Positions 14,877 through 25,184 of a stretch of 64,000 nt of DNA are shown here, in pieces. Source of the DNA: Syntrophorhabdaceae bacterium (GTDB lineage Bacteria > Desulfobacterota > Syntrophorhabdia > Syntrophorhabdales > Syntrophorhabdaceae); the NCBI GenBank assembly GCA_035541755.1, contig DATKMQ010000072.1, positions 1-64,000 on the forward strand, written 5' to 3'. The notes below the pieces were generated by a model that was not told where the DNA came from, made no database searches, and saw nothing but the letters and a program-made list of their open reading frames with translations. How positions within the stretch are numbered: position 1 is the first letter of the stretch; every line of letters starts with the position of its first letter. A program made the position numbers and the translations under genes.

Positions 14877-15332
14877 ATGAGTGATCAAGCCATTATAGTC
14901 CAGTGTCCCCGGTGCGGCGCAAAGAACCGCATACCGAGGAGCCGATGGGGGGGTGAGCCGGTGTGCGGGAGATGCAAGACTGAGCTTAAGCTTGCGCATC
15001 TGTATCCTGACAGCCCGGTTGATGTGACCGACCGGACATTTGAGGCAGAGGTGGCTCAATTTCCCGGCACGGTGCTTCTCGATTTTACCGCGCCGTGGTG
15101 AGGGTACTGCAGAAATCTTGATCCGGTTCTGGACGAACTGGCGATGAAGTACAGCGGAAAGGTGAAGGTGGCCAAGGTGAACGTGGATGCATCTCCCGAA
15201 ACCGCTTCACAGCACGGTATCCGCGGCGTACCAGCGCTCTATTTCTACAAGAACGGCAGTGTAGTAGATAAGGTGGAGGGCGCCCTTCCCAAAAGCGAGT
15301 TAGAGCGCCGCTTAAGCGGGCTCATTTCATAG
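14877..15332 (+). CDS. Zinc-ribbon thioredoxin (TrxC-like) with predicted selenocysteine in a U-G-Y-C active site
   Basis: The frame runs 152 codons from ATG 14877 (GGAGGAGG upstream) to the stop at 15332 if TGA 15099-15101 is read as selenocysteine. The N-terminus is a four-cysteine zinc ribbon (Cys10, Cys13, Cys30, Cys33) as in thioredoxin 2. The thioredoxin fold follows: V-L-L-D-F-T-A-P-W, then Sec75-Gly-Tyr-Cys78, then V-D-A-S, then the cis-Pro block R-G-V-P-A-L-Y-F-Y. In normal thioredoxin this site is W-C-G-P-C, so UGA replaces the nucleophilic cysteine exactly. A SECIS-like hairpin follows. The protein should be a cytoplasmic selenol-disulfide reductase or peroxidase-like redox partner. 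A nonsense mutation is possible but unlikely given position and hairpin. Confidence 0.87.
15123..15141 (+). promoter_or_regulatory. Bacterial SECIS hairpin of the selenocysteine thioredoxin
   Basis: CCGGTTC-TGGAC-GAACTGG forms a 7-bp stem (one G-U pair) with a 5-nt loop whose second base is G. The loop starts 28 nt after the UGA, inside the 16-37 nt window for bacterial SECIS elements. Confidence 0.7.
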
Positions 15333-15501
15333 CAGGAGTGCATCCTTTTTTTGGATGCTTGTGATCGTGAGGTTACCCGTTGAGCTGAGCGAAAAGATTG
15401 CCACAACCTCAAAAAAGACAGGCTGCTATAATGCGTTCAAGCCTTTTTCGCCCTTATGCACGGCTTTGACAGAATTTTAAGGGTGACGTTAAAGGCCGGT
15501 A

Positions 15502-16509
15502 TCAGGCATTGTGGAGAAGATTGTTGACGATATATTCCATTTCTATGGCAAAATCACCCATGGGGTAACGGGCTAAAACCGGTACCTGATCCAGAACGCT
15601 CTCCTCAACTTCGGACTGGGCTGAGATGCTCCCCAGAAATGAAACTTCCTTTGAAAGCCATTTCCTTGAGACTTCCTGGATCATCATGGGCACATGGTGA
15701 ACATTATTATATTTGGGAACCTTGTTGAGCACCAGGCAGGGTCTAAAATCGGCCATGACCCTGGTAATCAGTGGAAGATTGTGCGGTTGCCATTCTTTCA
15801 CCTGGTCGATGAGTTCCCTGACTGTCTTAACCTCCGGGCCCTGTGCCGGCGCAGTCATCCGGCAAATGAGCCTTTCGAGATCTTTGTTCTTTTCGTTTCT
15901 ATAAGAGGACTCAGGGCCGAAGATCCTTGCCAGCTTTCTATAGAGGGCTTCTTTGATGAAGTGGTAGGCGCCCATGTAGGATGCAGAATCGGGGGTTGTG
16001 ACCACAACGCCGCAATCGGCTCGAAGGAAGAAATCCAGAGAATTGTAGGATACATCGCCGCCCAAATCAAGGATAACGTAATCAGCCTCAATATCGCCTA
16101 AGGCCTTGATGAGCCGCAACTTCTTCATAAATTTGATATTCGCCGCTCCTAACTCCGAGTTGCCGCCGCTCACTACCATGGGACCGTATTCGCTATGAAC
16201 AGCTATCTCGTTAAGGGTCTTTACCCGTTTCATGATGAAATCATTTACGTTCCGGCTTGCCGGGGCATGTTGGCCTAGATGCACGTGGATGTTCGCATTG
16301 CCGAGATCGAGATCGACAACCGCCGTTCTATATCCTCGACCCGCGAGGAACACACCGAGGTTGGCGGCAAATACGCTCTTGCCCACGCCGCCTTTTGCGC
16401 TTCCAACGGCAATGATCTTCTTCTGGTTCTTCTCACCGAGGTCGGTCTCTATCGGAAGAGATGGGGCGAGAAGATCGTATTCTTCGGAATCCTGTCTTGC
16501 ACCGAACAT
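15502..16509 (-). CDS. MinD/FlhG-like P-loop ATPase
   Basis: This 335-residue protein carries a deviant Walker A motif (G-S-A-K-G-G-V-G-K-S) at about residues 36-45, V-V-D-L-D-L-G-N-A-N after strand 2 and V-I-L-D-L-G-G-D as Walker B. These features place it in the ParA/MinD superfamily, nearest to FlhG/MotR-like or cell-pole ATPases. No flagellar, min or chemotaxis genes are nearby, so the cargo is unknown. The C-terminal region has a long insert before P-C-L-V-L-N-K-V-P. The ATG at 16509 follows GGAGG by about 9 nt; an in-frame GTG at 16545 is an alternative start. Confidence 0.85.
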   Translation of the reverse strand: MFGARQDSEEYDLLAPSLPIETDLGEKNQKKIIAVGSAKGGVGKSVFAANLGVFLAGRGYRTAVVDLDLGNANIHVHLGQHAPASRNVNDFIMKRVKTLNEIAVHSEYGPMVVSGGNSELGAANIKFMKKLRLIKALGDIEADYVILDLGGDVSYNSLDFFLRADCGVVVTTPDSASYMGAYHFIKEALYRKLARIFGPESSYRNEKNKDLERLICRMTAPAQGPEVKTVRELIDQVKEWQPHNLPLITRVMADFRPCLVLNKVPKYNNVHHVPMMIQEVSRKWLSKEVSFLGSISAQSEVEESVLDQVPVLARYPMGDFAIEMEYIVNNLLHNA

Positions 16510-16924
16510 CTTCTCCTCAGCCTCCAAATCCTGTTGACGTCTCACTGGTCATCTGCATAGCGCCTCATGATGACAATTCTGCAAGGCTCATGCCAGTGGG
16601 CAAAACGAGTCAAAATATCTTTTGGCTGATGTTAATAAAAGAGGAATGATTTCAAGGACAAAGCGATCAGATTGCCCGGTGAAAAAAACGGGTATGTGGC
16701 CGAATGAGAGCTAAGGCTTTTTCCGAATAAGCGTGGAAAGAACATCAAATTTTGTAGGCGATGGCCGGGCGCGTTCGTGGTATCATACATTATAATACCG
16801 CGTGCCATACCGTCCAGTTTTATCGAATATAGGTTAAGATAGGGCTCCTACAGCGGAAAGTGGACGCCATGGGTTCGATGGATTGAATATTGACTCACCT
16901 ATCGCTGTGAGAAATGATCTTAGA

Positions 16925-16963
16925 AGTCTTATATTATAATACTTTGTATTATAATATAAGACT
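16925..16963. repeat. Perfect 18-bp AT-rich inverted repeat with 3-nt spacer
   Basis: AGTCTTATATTATAATAC and its exact reverse complement flank TTT. It sits in a 565-nt gap (16510-17074) that shows no gene. Only two of eighteen pairs per arm near the outer end plus the innermost one are G-C, so it is a very AT-rich cruciform or hairpin, not a typical terminator (no following T run on either strand). It could be an operator or a recombination or miniature-element footprint. Confidence 0.85.
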
Positions 16964-17074
16964 GAAGAAGAAAAGCCAGGACACTCCCCGGTCGGCAAAA
17001 AGAACCGGCCGCTGCGGCTACTAGGATCCCGGAGAAAAGAGGCGAATGTAGCGAACGAACGTTACGCTCTCAGG

Positions 17075-17731
17075 TCAATCGATCCAGCTCACGAAACTAT
17101 CGAGGCTATCGCGCGGCGACTTGAATTCATTGATCGGGCTTTGAAAATCGGCGTAGCCCATCGCGATTCCGATGACCACGTCCTTATTGTCGGGGATATT
17201 GAGGATCTCCTTGATATCATCTTCGTACGCGTTGATGAGTCCGATGGGGCATGTGGAAAGACCGAAATTGTGTGCGCCGAGCACGAAATAACCGAGCGCG
17301 ATGCCGATATCCACGAGCCGGGCCTTTGAGAAGGCGTTATCCAGGCATATGATGACGGCCACAGGAGCGCCGTAGAAATTGCAGCTTCCTTCGTTGACGA
17401 AACAATTGAAATCCGGTTGCCCCATCTTTTCGAGAAAGGGATTCATAAGCTCAAACGATTGTACACCTCGCTTGCTGAAGGTCTCCGAAAGGGGTTTCAC
17501 ATTGCCGGGGCTGCACGATATCTGTTTTTCCCGGTACAGCTTGACGAGTCTGCGAGAAAGTCGTTCCTTTTCTTCGCCCATGACAACGACGAATTCCCAG
17601 GGCTGCAAATTGATGGCCGATGGCGCGGCAACAACGAGCTTAAGCACGTCCTCGATCTGTTCCTTTTTGAGCGGATCAGGCTTAAACGCCCGTACGCTTT
17701 TGCGTTCCTCGATAATCCGAATGATGTCCAT
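17075..17731 (-). CDS. Nitroreductase-family FMN oxidoreductase
   Basis: The 218-residue protein starts with I-E-E-R-K-S-V-R-A-F-K-P-D-P, the FMN-phosphate-binding R-x-S-x-R motif of nitroreductases. It continues with A-A-P-S-A-I-N-L-Q-P-W-E-F, and A-L-G-Y-F-V-L-G-A-H-N-F-G-L-S and I-G-I-A-M-G-Y-A in the C-terminal half. It should reduce nitro, quinone or enone compounds with NAD(P)H. The substrate cannot be inferred. It appears to be transcribed alone. Confidence 0.92.
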   Translation of the reverse strand: MDIIRIIEERKSVRAFKPDPLKKEQIEDVLKLVVAAPSAINLQPWEFVVVMGEEKERLSRRLVKLYREKQISCSPGNVKPLSETFSKRGVQSFELMNPFLEKMGQPDFNCFVNEGSCNFYGAPVAVIICLDNAFSKARLVDIGIALGYFVLGAHNFGLSTCPIGLINAYEDDIKEILNIPDNKDVVIGIAMGYADFQSPINEFKSPRDSLDSFVSWID

Positions 17732-17849
17732 GACCGCCTTACCTCCTCTGCAAAATCATTTCTAATCATATACCTTCGACCGGGGTATCAAGTCAACCTC
17801 GGTTTGACGCACTCTTCTATAGCAGTATCTTAAGCTTGAGGCAGGGGTG

Positions 17850-18548
17850 TTAGAAATTGAACTCAGTTTCGAGTCTGTCTTTTGTGATGATGTCTCTGTG
17901 GATGACCTTTCCGTACCCGTTTCCTACGATACTTTCTTCCATGTCTTTCACTACATCCTGACAGAGCGCGTGAGGAAGGCCCTCCATTACGTCTATGGGG
18001 ATGAATATACGCGTTGTTTCGCTCAGGACTTTGTCTTTGTTGGATTGTCTCCAGACCCATCTTCTGGTGAGGACGGAGGCATTATCGCGGTATATGACCT
18101 CATTTTTTTCAACCACTTCCTGCTCGCCTGAGTCCATGGGAACGAACGTCTCGTGTCCCTGAGCGAAACACAACTGAATGTTTCCCTCAATCGGCTCCAA
18201 AGCATGGCCGCCTACAGGCACGAGATGCTTTATGGATTGCGCGTTGTAGAGATCCACGAGAGGATTGATTCTCGGGAAAGGTCCGCCTTTGAGCGCCCTT
18301 CTCAAAAGCGATTCCACGGAGCTCTGATACTTTGCCGCCGAAATCCCGAGTTTCTTAAACGCGTCCCTCCAGACTTTGACGTGCTCATGATCCTGCGGTT
18401 TTTCCAGGGAAAAATGGGACTTTAAATTTTCAAGGACATCTTCAAGGTGGTCGTCGCCATACTTGGTGTTGTCTATTTCGGCGACGAGGACGCCTATTTT
18501 CAATGAAGGAAAAAGGTGGAAAAGGTCCTGGCTTACGGAAAAAATCAT
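17850..18548 (-). CDS. B3/B4 tRNA-binding domain protein
   Basis: This 232-residue protein matches the free-standing B3_4 domain related to the editing region of phenylalanyl-tRNA synthetase beta: V-W-R-D-A-F-K-K-L-G, then P-F-P-R-I-N-P-L-V-D-L-Y-N, then V-P-V-G-G-H-A-L. Such proteins may deacylate mischarged tRNAs or bind amino acids; the role is not proven. Its start overlaps the end of atpC by 4 nt, so it may be translated from the ATP synthase mRNA. Confidence 0.82.
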   Translation of the reverse strand: MIFSVSQDLFHLFPSLKIGVLVAEIDNTKYGDDHLEDVLENLKSHFSLEKPQDHEHVKVWRDAFKKLGISAAKYQSSVESLLRRALKGGPFPRINPLVDLYNAQSIKHLVPVGGHALEPIEGNIQLCFAQGHETFVPMDSGEQEVVEKNEVIYRDNASVLTRRWVWRQSNKDKVLSETTRIFIPIDVMEGLPHALCQDVVKDMEESIVGNGYGKVIHRDIITKDRLETEFNF

Positions 18549-18949
18549 CCGGTTTTCTTTGAAGCGACCGAGATCCGTGTGATGGCCCGAAGCAGCGCCA
18601 GTTCGTATATTCTGTACTCCGTATCTTCGGACACTGCGGTCTTGAGTGCGGTCTCAGCCCTGTCTTTGGCCTTTTTTGCACGCTCAATATCAATGTCTTC
18701 GGCAAATTCTGCCGTATCGAGCAGCATGACGACTTTGTCTTCCACGACCTCAGCGTAGCCGCCGCTTATCGACAGATGGGTCGTTTTGTCGCCCTTCATG
18801 TAGCGCACCTCGCCGATCTCGAGCGTAGTAAGAAACTGTGTATGTCCCGGAAGCAAGCCGAACTCGCCATATGCGCCTTTTGCTTCGACCATATCTACCG
18901 CTTCCTTGACAAGCGTTTTTTCCGGGGTAACGATCTCGAGGTTCAGCAT
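18545..18949 (-). CDS. atpC: ATP synthase F1 epsilon subunit
   Basis: The 134-residue protein begins M-L-N-L-E-I-V-T-P-E-K and contains G-A-Y-G-E-F-G-L-L-P-G-H-T, the epsilon-subunit signature, followed by the helical hairpin A-E-D-I-D-I-E-R-A-K-K-A. Epsilon couples rotation to catalysis and inhibits ATP hydrolysis. It is the last atp gene of the operon and is followed with a 4-nt overlap by the B3/B4 protein. Confidence 0.96.
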   Translation of the reverse strand: MLNLEIVTPEKTLVKEAVDMVEAKGAYGEFGLLPGHTQFLTTLEIGEVRYMKGDKTTHLSISGGYAEVVEDKVVMLLDTAEFAEDIDIERAKKAKDRAETALKTAVSEDTEYRIYELALLRAITRISVASKKTG

Positions 18950-18958
18950 ATGATTTTA

Positions 18959-20377
<1,419 letters not shown>

Positions 20378-20391
20378 CTATCTTCCTCCTT

Positions 20392-21252
20392 TTAGGTTCC
20401 TCGTAAAGCTTCAGCGCCGCCAACGATGTCCATCATCTCGCTGGTTATGCTTTCCTGTCTTCTCTTGTTGTAGACAAGGGTGAGATACCGCACCATCTCT
20501 CCGCAGTTGCTCGTGGCATTCTCCATGGCGCTCATCCTCGCCGCGTGCTCTGAGGTCTGTGATTCCACGATGGCGTAGTAGATCTTCGTGCTGATATATT
20601 TCGGGATGAGAGATTCGACGATCTTTACCCGATCCGGCTCGCAGAGATAATCGATATACTCGGCTTGCTCCGGCGTCTTTATCGGGAGGAATTCATCGAA
20701 GACGATCTCCTGTTTTACGGCCGATTTGAAATACGTGTAGGTGATGTAAATCTTGTCGAACTCGCCGGAGAGATAAAGCCCGATCAATTCGTTGGCAACC
20801 TCATCCGCAAAAGCCTGCTCGACTGCCTTAATGTCAGTCCGGCTCTTGACGATATCGACCTTTCTCCTCGTCAGGTAATCTCTCACCTTTCGGCCAAATA
20901 CATATACGCCGATGCGATCAAATTTATGGCTGTTCTGCCGGATAAAATTCTGTGCGTGAAGGCCGATATTGAGATTGAAGCCTCCGCACAGGCCGCGGTC
21001 CGAGCCGATGGCCACGATGAGCACCTTTTTGATTTCATCTCTCGCTGCAAGCAGCGGATGCGCGTCTTCGGGCATGTTCTTGATAACCCGGCCGGTGAGC
21101 TCCTCTATCTTGACCGCGTAATCCTTTATTTTCTCCAGGTCTTCCTGGGCCCTTCTCAACTTTGCCGCGGAGACCATCTTCATGGTTCGCGTTATGGTCT
21201 GCGTGCTGTTGATACTGCCGATCTTTCTTTTAATATCTCTTAGCGTAGCCAT
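20392..21252 (-). CDS. atpG: ATP synthase F1 gamma subunit
   Basis: The 286-residue protein has the gamma-subunit ends: I-K-R-K-I-G-S-I-N-S-T-Q-T-I-T-R-T-M-K-M-V-S at the N-terminus and N-K-R-R-Q-E-S-I-T-S-E-M-M-D-I-V-G-G-A at the C-terminus, which form the rotating coiled-coil shaft. The S-D-R-G-L-C-G-G-F-N motif is present. Confidence 0.98.
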   Translation of the reverse strand: MATLRDIKRKIGSINSTQTITRTMKMVSAAKLRRAQEDLEKIKDYAVKIEELTGRVIKNMPEDAHPLLAARDEIKKVLIVAIGSDRGLCGGFNLNIGLHAQNFIRQNSHKFDRIGVYVFGRKVRDYLTRRKVDIVKSRTDIKAVEQAFADEVANELIGLYLSGEFDKIYITYTYFKSAVKQEIVFDEFLPIKTPEQAEYIDYLCEPDRVKIVESLIPKYISTKIYYAIVESQTSEHAARMSAMENATSNCGEMVRYLTLVYNKRRQESITSEMMDIVGGAEALRGT

Positions 21253-21261
21253 AGTTCGCTC

Positions 21262-22770
21262 TTAATAGGTGAATATTTCCTTGAACTCATCCAAAGCCTT
21301 GTGGAGGCTTTCATCGGTGGATGGGTCAATGGCCTTCTTCGTCTTGATGTCAGCAAGTACGGTTGGGTATTTCTCTTCCATGAACTTGATCATTTCCAGC
21401 TCGTATTTCTTGAGCGCGGTCTCCGGATACGTGTCGATGTATCCATTGGCGCCGGCATACATCAGAACAACCTGCTTCTCAACAGGGATCGGTACATACT
21501 GGCCTTGTTTCAAAAGCTCGGTCAGACGGGAGCCGCGAGCGAGCAGCGCCTGCGTTGCCTTATCAAGGTCGCTTCCGAATTTGGCGAATGCAGCCATTTC
21601 CCGGTACTGGGCAAGTTCCAGTCTCAGTCTGCCTGCCACCTGTTTCATTGCCTTGATTTGTGCGTTGCCGCCGACCCTCGATACGGAAAGACCCACGTTG
21701 ATTGCCGGTCTGATGCCCGAATAGAAGAGCTCCGGCTCCAGATATATCTGACCATCGGTGATGGAGATAACGTTTGTCGGGATGTAAGCGGAGACGTCGC
21801 CCGCCTGGGTTTCGATGATGGGAAGTGCGGTGAGCGAGCCTGCCCCGTGGGCGTCGTCCCATTTTGCTGCCCTTTCGAGGAGCCTGGAGTGGAGATAGAA
21901 AATATCGCCGGGGTAAGCCTCGCGCGCGGGCGGCCGCCTTAAAAGGAGTGAAAGCTGCCGGTACGCGACAGCGTGCTTTGAAAGATCATCATAGACGATG
22001 AGGGCATGCCGGCCCGTGTCGCGGAAATACTCACCCATGGAGCAGCCCGAGAACGGGGCCAGATATTGCAAAGGCGCCGTATCGCTTGCCGTGGCGGCAA
22101 CCACAGTCGTATATTCCATGGCGCCGTAAGATGTAAGCAGATCAACGGTCCTGGCAACGGAAGACCTCTTCTGTCCGATAGCTACATAGATACAGAATAC
22201 GTCGTTTCCTTTCTGATTGATGATCGTATCGATGGCGATGACCGTTTTTCCTGTGCCCCTGTCACCGATGATGAGCTCTCTCTGGCCCCTCCCGATGGGG
22301 ATCATGGAATCAATCGCCTTAATGCCTGTCTGCAGCGGTTCTTTCACGGGCTGACGTACAACCACGCCCGGGGCCATCTGTTCAACGTTTCTGAATTCCT
22401 TGGCGTTCAAAGGCCCCTTGCCGTCTATGGGAGTGCCGAGACCGTCAACAACCCTGCCGACAAGGGCTTCGCCGACGGGCACCTGGGCAATCCTGCCTGT
22501 TCTTTTTACCAGGTCGCCTTCCTTGATCTTGTAATCATCCCCGAAAACAACAGCGCCGATGTTATCCTCTTCGAGGTTAAGCGCCATGCCGGTGATGCCC
22601 TGAGGAAAATCGAGAAGTTCGCCGGACATGGCATTCTCAAGTCCGTATATACGGGCAATGCCGTCACCGATAGAAATGACCACGCCGGTTTCCTGGAGGT
22701 TTACCTCCTTTTCAAAGCCCGATATCTTCTGCTCTATGATCCTGCTTATTTCGTCGGCCTTAATCTCCAT
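21262..22770 (-). CDS. atpA: ATP synthase F1 alpha subunit
   Basis: The 502-residue protein has Walker A G-D-R-G-T-G-K-T and the alpha-subunit block [23 protein letters not shown]. It forms the non-catalytic nucleotide sites and the alpha-beta ring. Confidence 0.99.
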   Translation of the reverse strand: MEIKADEISRIIEQKISGFEKEVNLQETGVVISIGDGIARIYGLENAMSGELLDFPQGITGMALNLEEDNIGAVVFGDDYKIKEGDLVKRTGRIAQVPVGEALVGRVVDGLGTPIDGKGPLNAKEFRNVEQMAPGVVVRQPVKEPLQTGIKAIDSMIPIGRGQRELIIGDRGTGKTVIAIDTIINQKGNDVFCIYVAIGQKRSSVARTVDLLTSYGAMEYTTVVAATASDTAPLQYLAPFSGCSMGEYFRDTGRHALIVYDDLSKHAVAYRQLSLLLRRPPAREAYPGDIFYLHSRLLERAAKWDDAHGAGSLTALPIIETQAGDVSAYIPTNVISITDGQIYLEPELFYSGIRPAINVGLSVSRVGGNAQIKAMKQVAGRLRLELAQYREMAAFAKFGSDLDKATQALLARGSRLTELLKQGQYVPIPVEKQVVLMYAGANGYIDTYPETALKKYELEMIKFMEEKYPTVLADIKTKKAIDPSTDESLHKALDEFKEIFTY

Positions 22771-22775
22771 AGACT

Positions 22776-23318
22776 CTACTCCTTCAGTATATTTTCCTTC
22801 AACGTGGCGAGTTGCTGTTTCACGCTGCCGTCGATGATAGTCCCCCGGATCATTACCTTGACGCCGCCGATGAGGCTTTTATCCTCGAGACAGGTGAGGA
22901 TGACCTCCTGGCGCAGCCTGGCGCTCAGTTCATTTTCTATGCGCTTTTTCGTGGCTTCTTCGAGCGGGTAGGCCGACCAGACGGTTCCCTTGATCCTGCC
23001 TTCCTTTTCGTCGACAAGCCGACTGTACGCCTCTTTTATGAAGGGGAGATATGCCATTCTGTTGTTTTCCAGGAGCATGGTGAACATACCGGCAAGAGGA
23101 GCCGATATCTGAAGCCTTCTTACCACATCGCCTAAGAGTTCCTTTCTCTTCCCCACCTCAATCAAAGGAAGCATGAGGGCCTTTTTCAGACGATTCTCTT
23201 TATCAAATATCTCCATGACCTGATCGAATTCTCGAAAATACTCCATGTACTTCCCGTCTTTTTCACCGACGCTGAATAATCCTTTTGCATACTTTCGTGC
23301 GATGGACTGGCTAATCAA
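22776..23318 (-). CDS. atpH: ATP synthase F1 delta subunit
   Basis: The 180-residue protein begins [10 protein letters not shown] and ends with [17 protein letters not shown], both typical of delta/OSCP. It links the alpha-beta ring to the b/b' stalk. Its start overlaps the end of atpF by 4 nt. Confidence 0.96.
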   Translation of the reverse strand: MISQSIARKYAKGLFSVGEKDGKYMEYFREFDQVMEIFDKENRLKKALMLPLIEVGKRKELLGDVVRRLQISAPLAGMFTMLLENNRMAYLPFIKEAYSRLVDEKEGRIKGTVWSAYPLEEATKKRIENELSARLRQEVILTCLEDKSLIGGVKVMIRGTIIDGSVKQQLATLKENILKE

Positions 23319-23842
23319 TTGAGACTCCTCAGCTTTGTGATGAAATCCTCTACCATTTTTTCGTGGTCAGCTTTACTCATCTTTTCCGCTATGAGCTTGC
23401 CTGCGGCCTCGACGGTAAGCCCCGTTATGTTCTCTTTAATCTTATTCTTCGTCTCTTTGAGTTCCTGCTCATAGGTTAAGCGCGCCTGGTCTTTCATTTT
23501 GGACGCGAATTGCGTTGCTTCGGCGATGATCTTGGCCTTCTCTTTTTCCGTTTCGTCCACGATCTTCTTCCTGAAGGCTTCTATTTCCTGGTCGAGCCCG
23601 GCGAGCTTCTTTTCGTATGTCGCCTTGAGCACTTGAGCCTGATCGAGCAGATTCTTAGTTTCTTTCAGTTTTTCCTCAATGGTACGGCGGCGGTTCGAAA
23701 GAAAATCGTTCACCGGTTTTCTCCCGTATTTCACCGCGATGACTACGACAATGAGAAAGTTGGCGATCAGATAGAGAATAAGCGGCACGTGCTTAAAGAA
23801 CGCCACGATCGTGGCCCAAACGGACATGTCCCCCTGAGTCAT
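23315..23842 (-). CDS. atpF: ATP synthase Fo b subunit
   Basis: The 175-residue protein has one N-terminal membrane helix (L-I-L-Y-L-I-A-N-F-L-I-V-V-V-I-A) and then a long charged coiled coil. This is the peripheral-stalk b architecture. It overlaps the upstream b'-like gene by one base. Confidence 0.93.
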   Translation of the reverse strand: MTQGDMSVWATIVAFFKHVPLILYLIANFLIVVVIAVKYGRKPVNDFLSNRRRTIEEKLKETKNLLDQAQVLKATYEKKLAGLDQEIEAFRKKIVDETEKEKAKIIAEATQFASKMKDQARLTYEQELKETKNKIKENITGLTVEAAGKLIAEKMSKADHEKMVEDFITKLRSLN

Positions 23843-24267
23843 TACAAGCTCCGATTCAGTATTTTTTCTGCAACCCCTCGAGAGAGCTTGTCTACGTCCG
23901 CTCTGAGCGTATCGTAAATCTTCTTTCCCTGGGTCTCGATCTCGCTTTTGATCTTTGTCAGTTCGTCGAAGAGTTCCAGTCGGGCCTTCCCGACGATCTT
24001 CATGGCGCCGGCATTGGCCTCGGAAACGGCCGTGTCCTTGTTCTCCAGTATCGGCTTTCTCTGCATGCGGGCCATCTCGTCGTAACGTTTTTCCAGGTCT
24101 TCCGAATCTTTCTTTGCTTTCTCCACGCGCTCGGCAAGCCCGCTCATGGTTTCTTCTCTCCTGGCGAGGGCTTTGAGCACCGGTTTAAATAGGAAGAAAT
24201 TTAAAAGGATTAAGAGGATCAGAAAATTTGCAAACTGATAAAGGATCGTGACATCAAAATTTATCAT
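23842..24267 (-). CDS. ATP synthase Fo b' subunit (second b-type stalk)
   Basis: The 141-residue protein has an N-terminal membrane helix (Y-Q-F-A-N-F-L-I-L-L-I-L-L-N-F-F-L) followed by F-K-P-V-L-K-A-L-A-R-R-E and a coiled coil. The presence of two different b-type genes in tandem predicts a heterodimeric b/b' stalk, as in photosynthetic bacteria and many deltaproteobacteria. It is the first atp gene here; subunits a and c (atpB, atpE) are not in the window. Confidence 0.92.
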   Translation of the reverse strand: MINFDVTILYQFANFLILLILLNFFLFKPVLKALARREETMSGLAERVEKAKKDSEDLEKRYDEMARMQRKPILENKDTAVSEANAGAMKIVGKARLELFDELTKIKSEIETQGKKIYDTLRADVDKLSRGVAEKILNRSL

Positions 24268-24318
24268 CGGACATCCTTGGCGAGTTAGCGATTTATTTCA
24301 CATAATCCGTACCGTAGC

Positions 24319-24347
24319 TTTGTACCATAAACAATTTTGATTTTCAA
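24319..24347 (-). promoter_or_regulatory. Candidate promoter for the ATP synthase genes
   Basis: On the minus strand TTGAAA is followed after 17 nt by TACAAA, in the 107-nt gap between parB and the b' gene. It would let the atp genes be transcribed apart from rsmG-parA-parB. Confidence 0.5.
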
Positions 24348-24374
24348 CGTAATTTTTACAGGATTTTTGTGCAA

Positions 24375-25184
24375 TCAGGATTCGGCTATCCGCTCCGCGA
24401 TTCTTTCCAGGTCTTCCTTGGAGTAAAACTCAATGATTATCTTGCCTTTATTCCTTTTAAAGGTGATATCAACCTTGGTCTGGAGGGCCTTCTGCAGGTC
24501 CTCCTCGACTAAGGCGAACGCGGGGTTTTTGAGGGAGGCCTTCTTGCGTGTCTGTCTCTCCAGTTCCCTGACCGATACCCCGTCTTTCAGCACCCTATCG
24601 ACAAATCGTTTTTGTTCCTTTTCGTTCTTAAGAGACAGAAGGGCGCGGGCATGTCCCTGAGTCAATTTTCCGTCTGTAATGAGTTCTTTTATCCAGGGAG
24701 GCAGTTTGAGAAGGCGCAGTACGTTGGATACAGAGCTTCGGTCCACCCCCATCTTCTGGGCAACTTCTTCGTGCGTGAAACTGAACTCTTCCACAAATCT
24801 TTCGTAGACTATAGCTATTTCGACCGGATTCAAGTCCTCCCTCTGAAGGTTTTCCACAAGGGCGATCTCCAGGGCCTCCCTGTCGTCCACATTCTTTACG
24901 ATCGCAGGTACCTCTTTGAGCCCCGCGAGCACTGCAGCTCTAAAGCGTCTCTCACCGGCGATGATCTCGTAACCCTTATTCTTTCGTTTCAGTATGATGG
25001 GTTGGAGCAGCCCTTTTTCCCTGATCGACGCGGCAAGCTCCGATATGGTCTTTTCGTCCATTTTCAATCTCGGCTGGGTCCTGTTGGGAACGATCTGATC
25101 GATCGGGATGAGCTTGCTCGATCCCTTCTCTTCGATATCGTTCAAGATTGCCGAGAGCCCTCGGCCCAGGGGATCCTTTTTCAA
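24375..25184 (-). CDS. parB: Chromosome-partitioning protein ParB
   Basis: The 269-residue protein has the N-terminal L-G-R-G-L-S-A-I-L motif (ParA-stimulating region), the CTP-binding ParB/Srx block with A-G-E-R-R-F-R-A-A, and the helix-turn-helix T-H-E-E-V-A-Q-K-M-G-V-D-R-S-S-V-S-N. It should bind parS and load condensin. The start overlaps the parA stop by 4 nt. Confidence 0.97.
   Translation of the reverse strand: MKKDPLGRGLSAILNDIEEKGSSKLIPIDQIVPNRTQPRLKMDEKTISELAASIREKGLLQPIILKRKNKGYEIIAGERRFRAAVLAGLKEVPAIVKNVDDREALEIALVENLQREDLNPVEIAIVYERFVEEFSFTHEEVAQKMGVDRSSVSNVLRLLKLPPWIKELITDGKLTQGHARALLSLKNEKEQKRFVDRVLKDGVSVRELERQTRKKASLKNPAFALVEEDLQKALQTKVDITFKRNKGKIIIEFYSKEDLERIAERIAES

Noticed and set aside
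15144-15332. A separate small gene starting at ATG 15144
   Set aside because: It is the C-terminal half of the thioredoxin, in frame behind the TGA at 15099, with the cis-Pro loop of the same fold.
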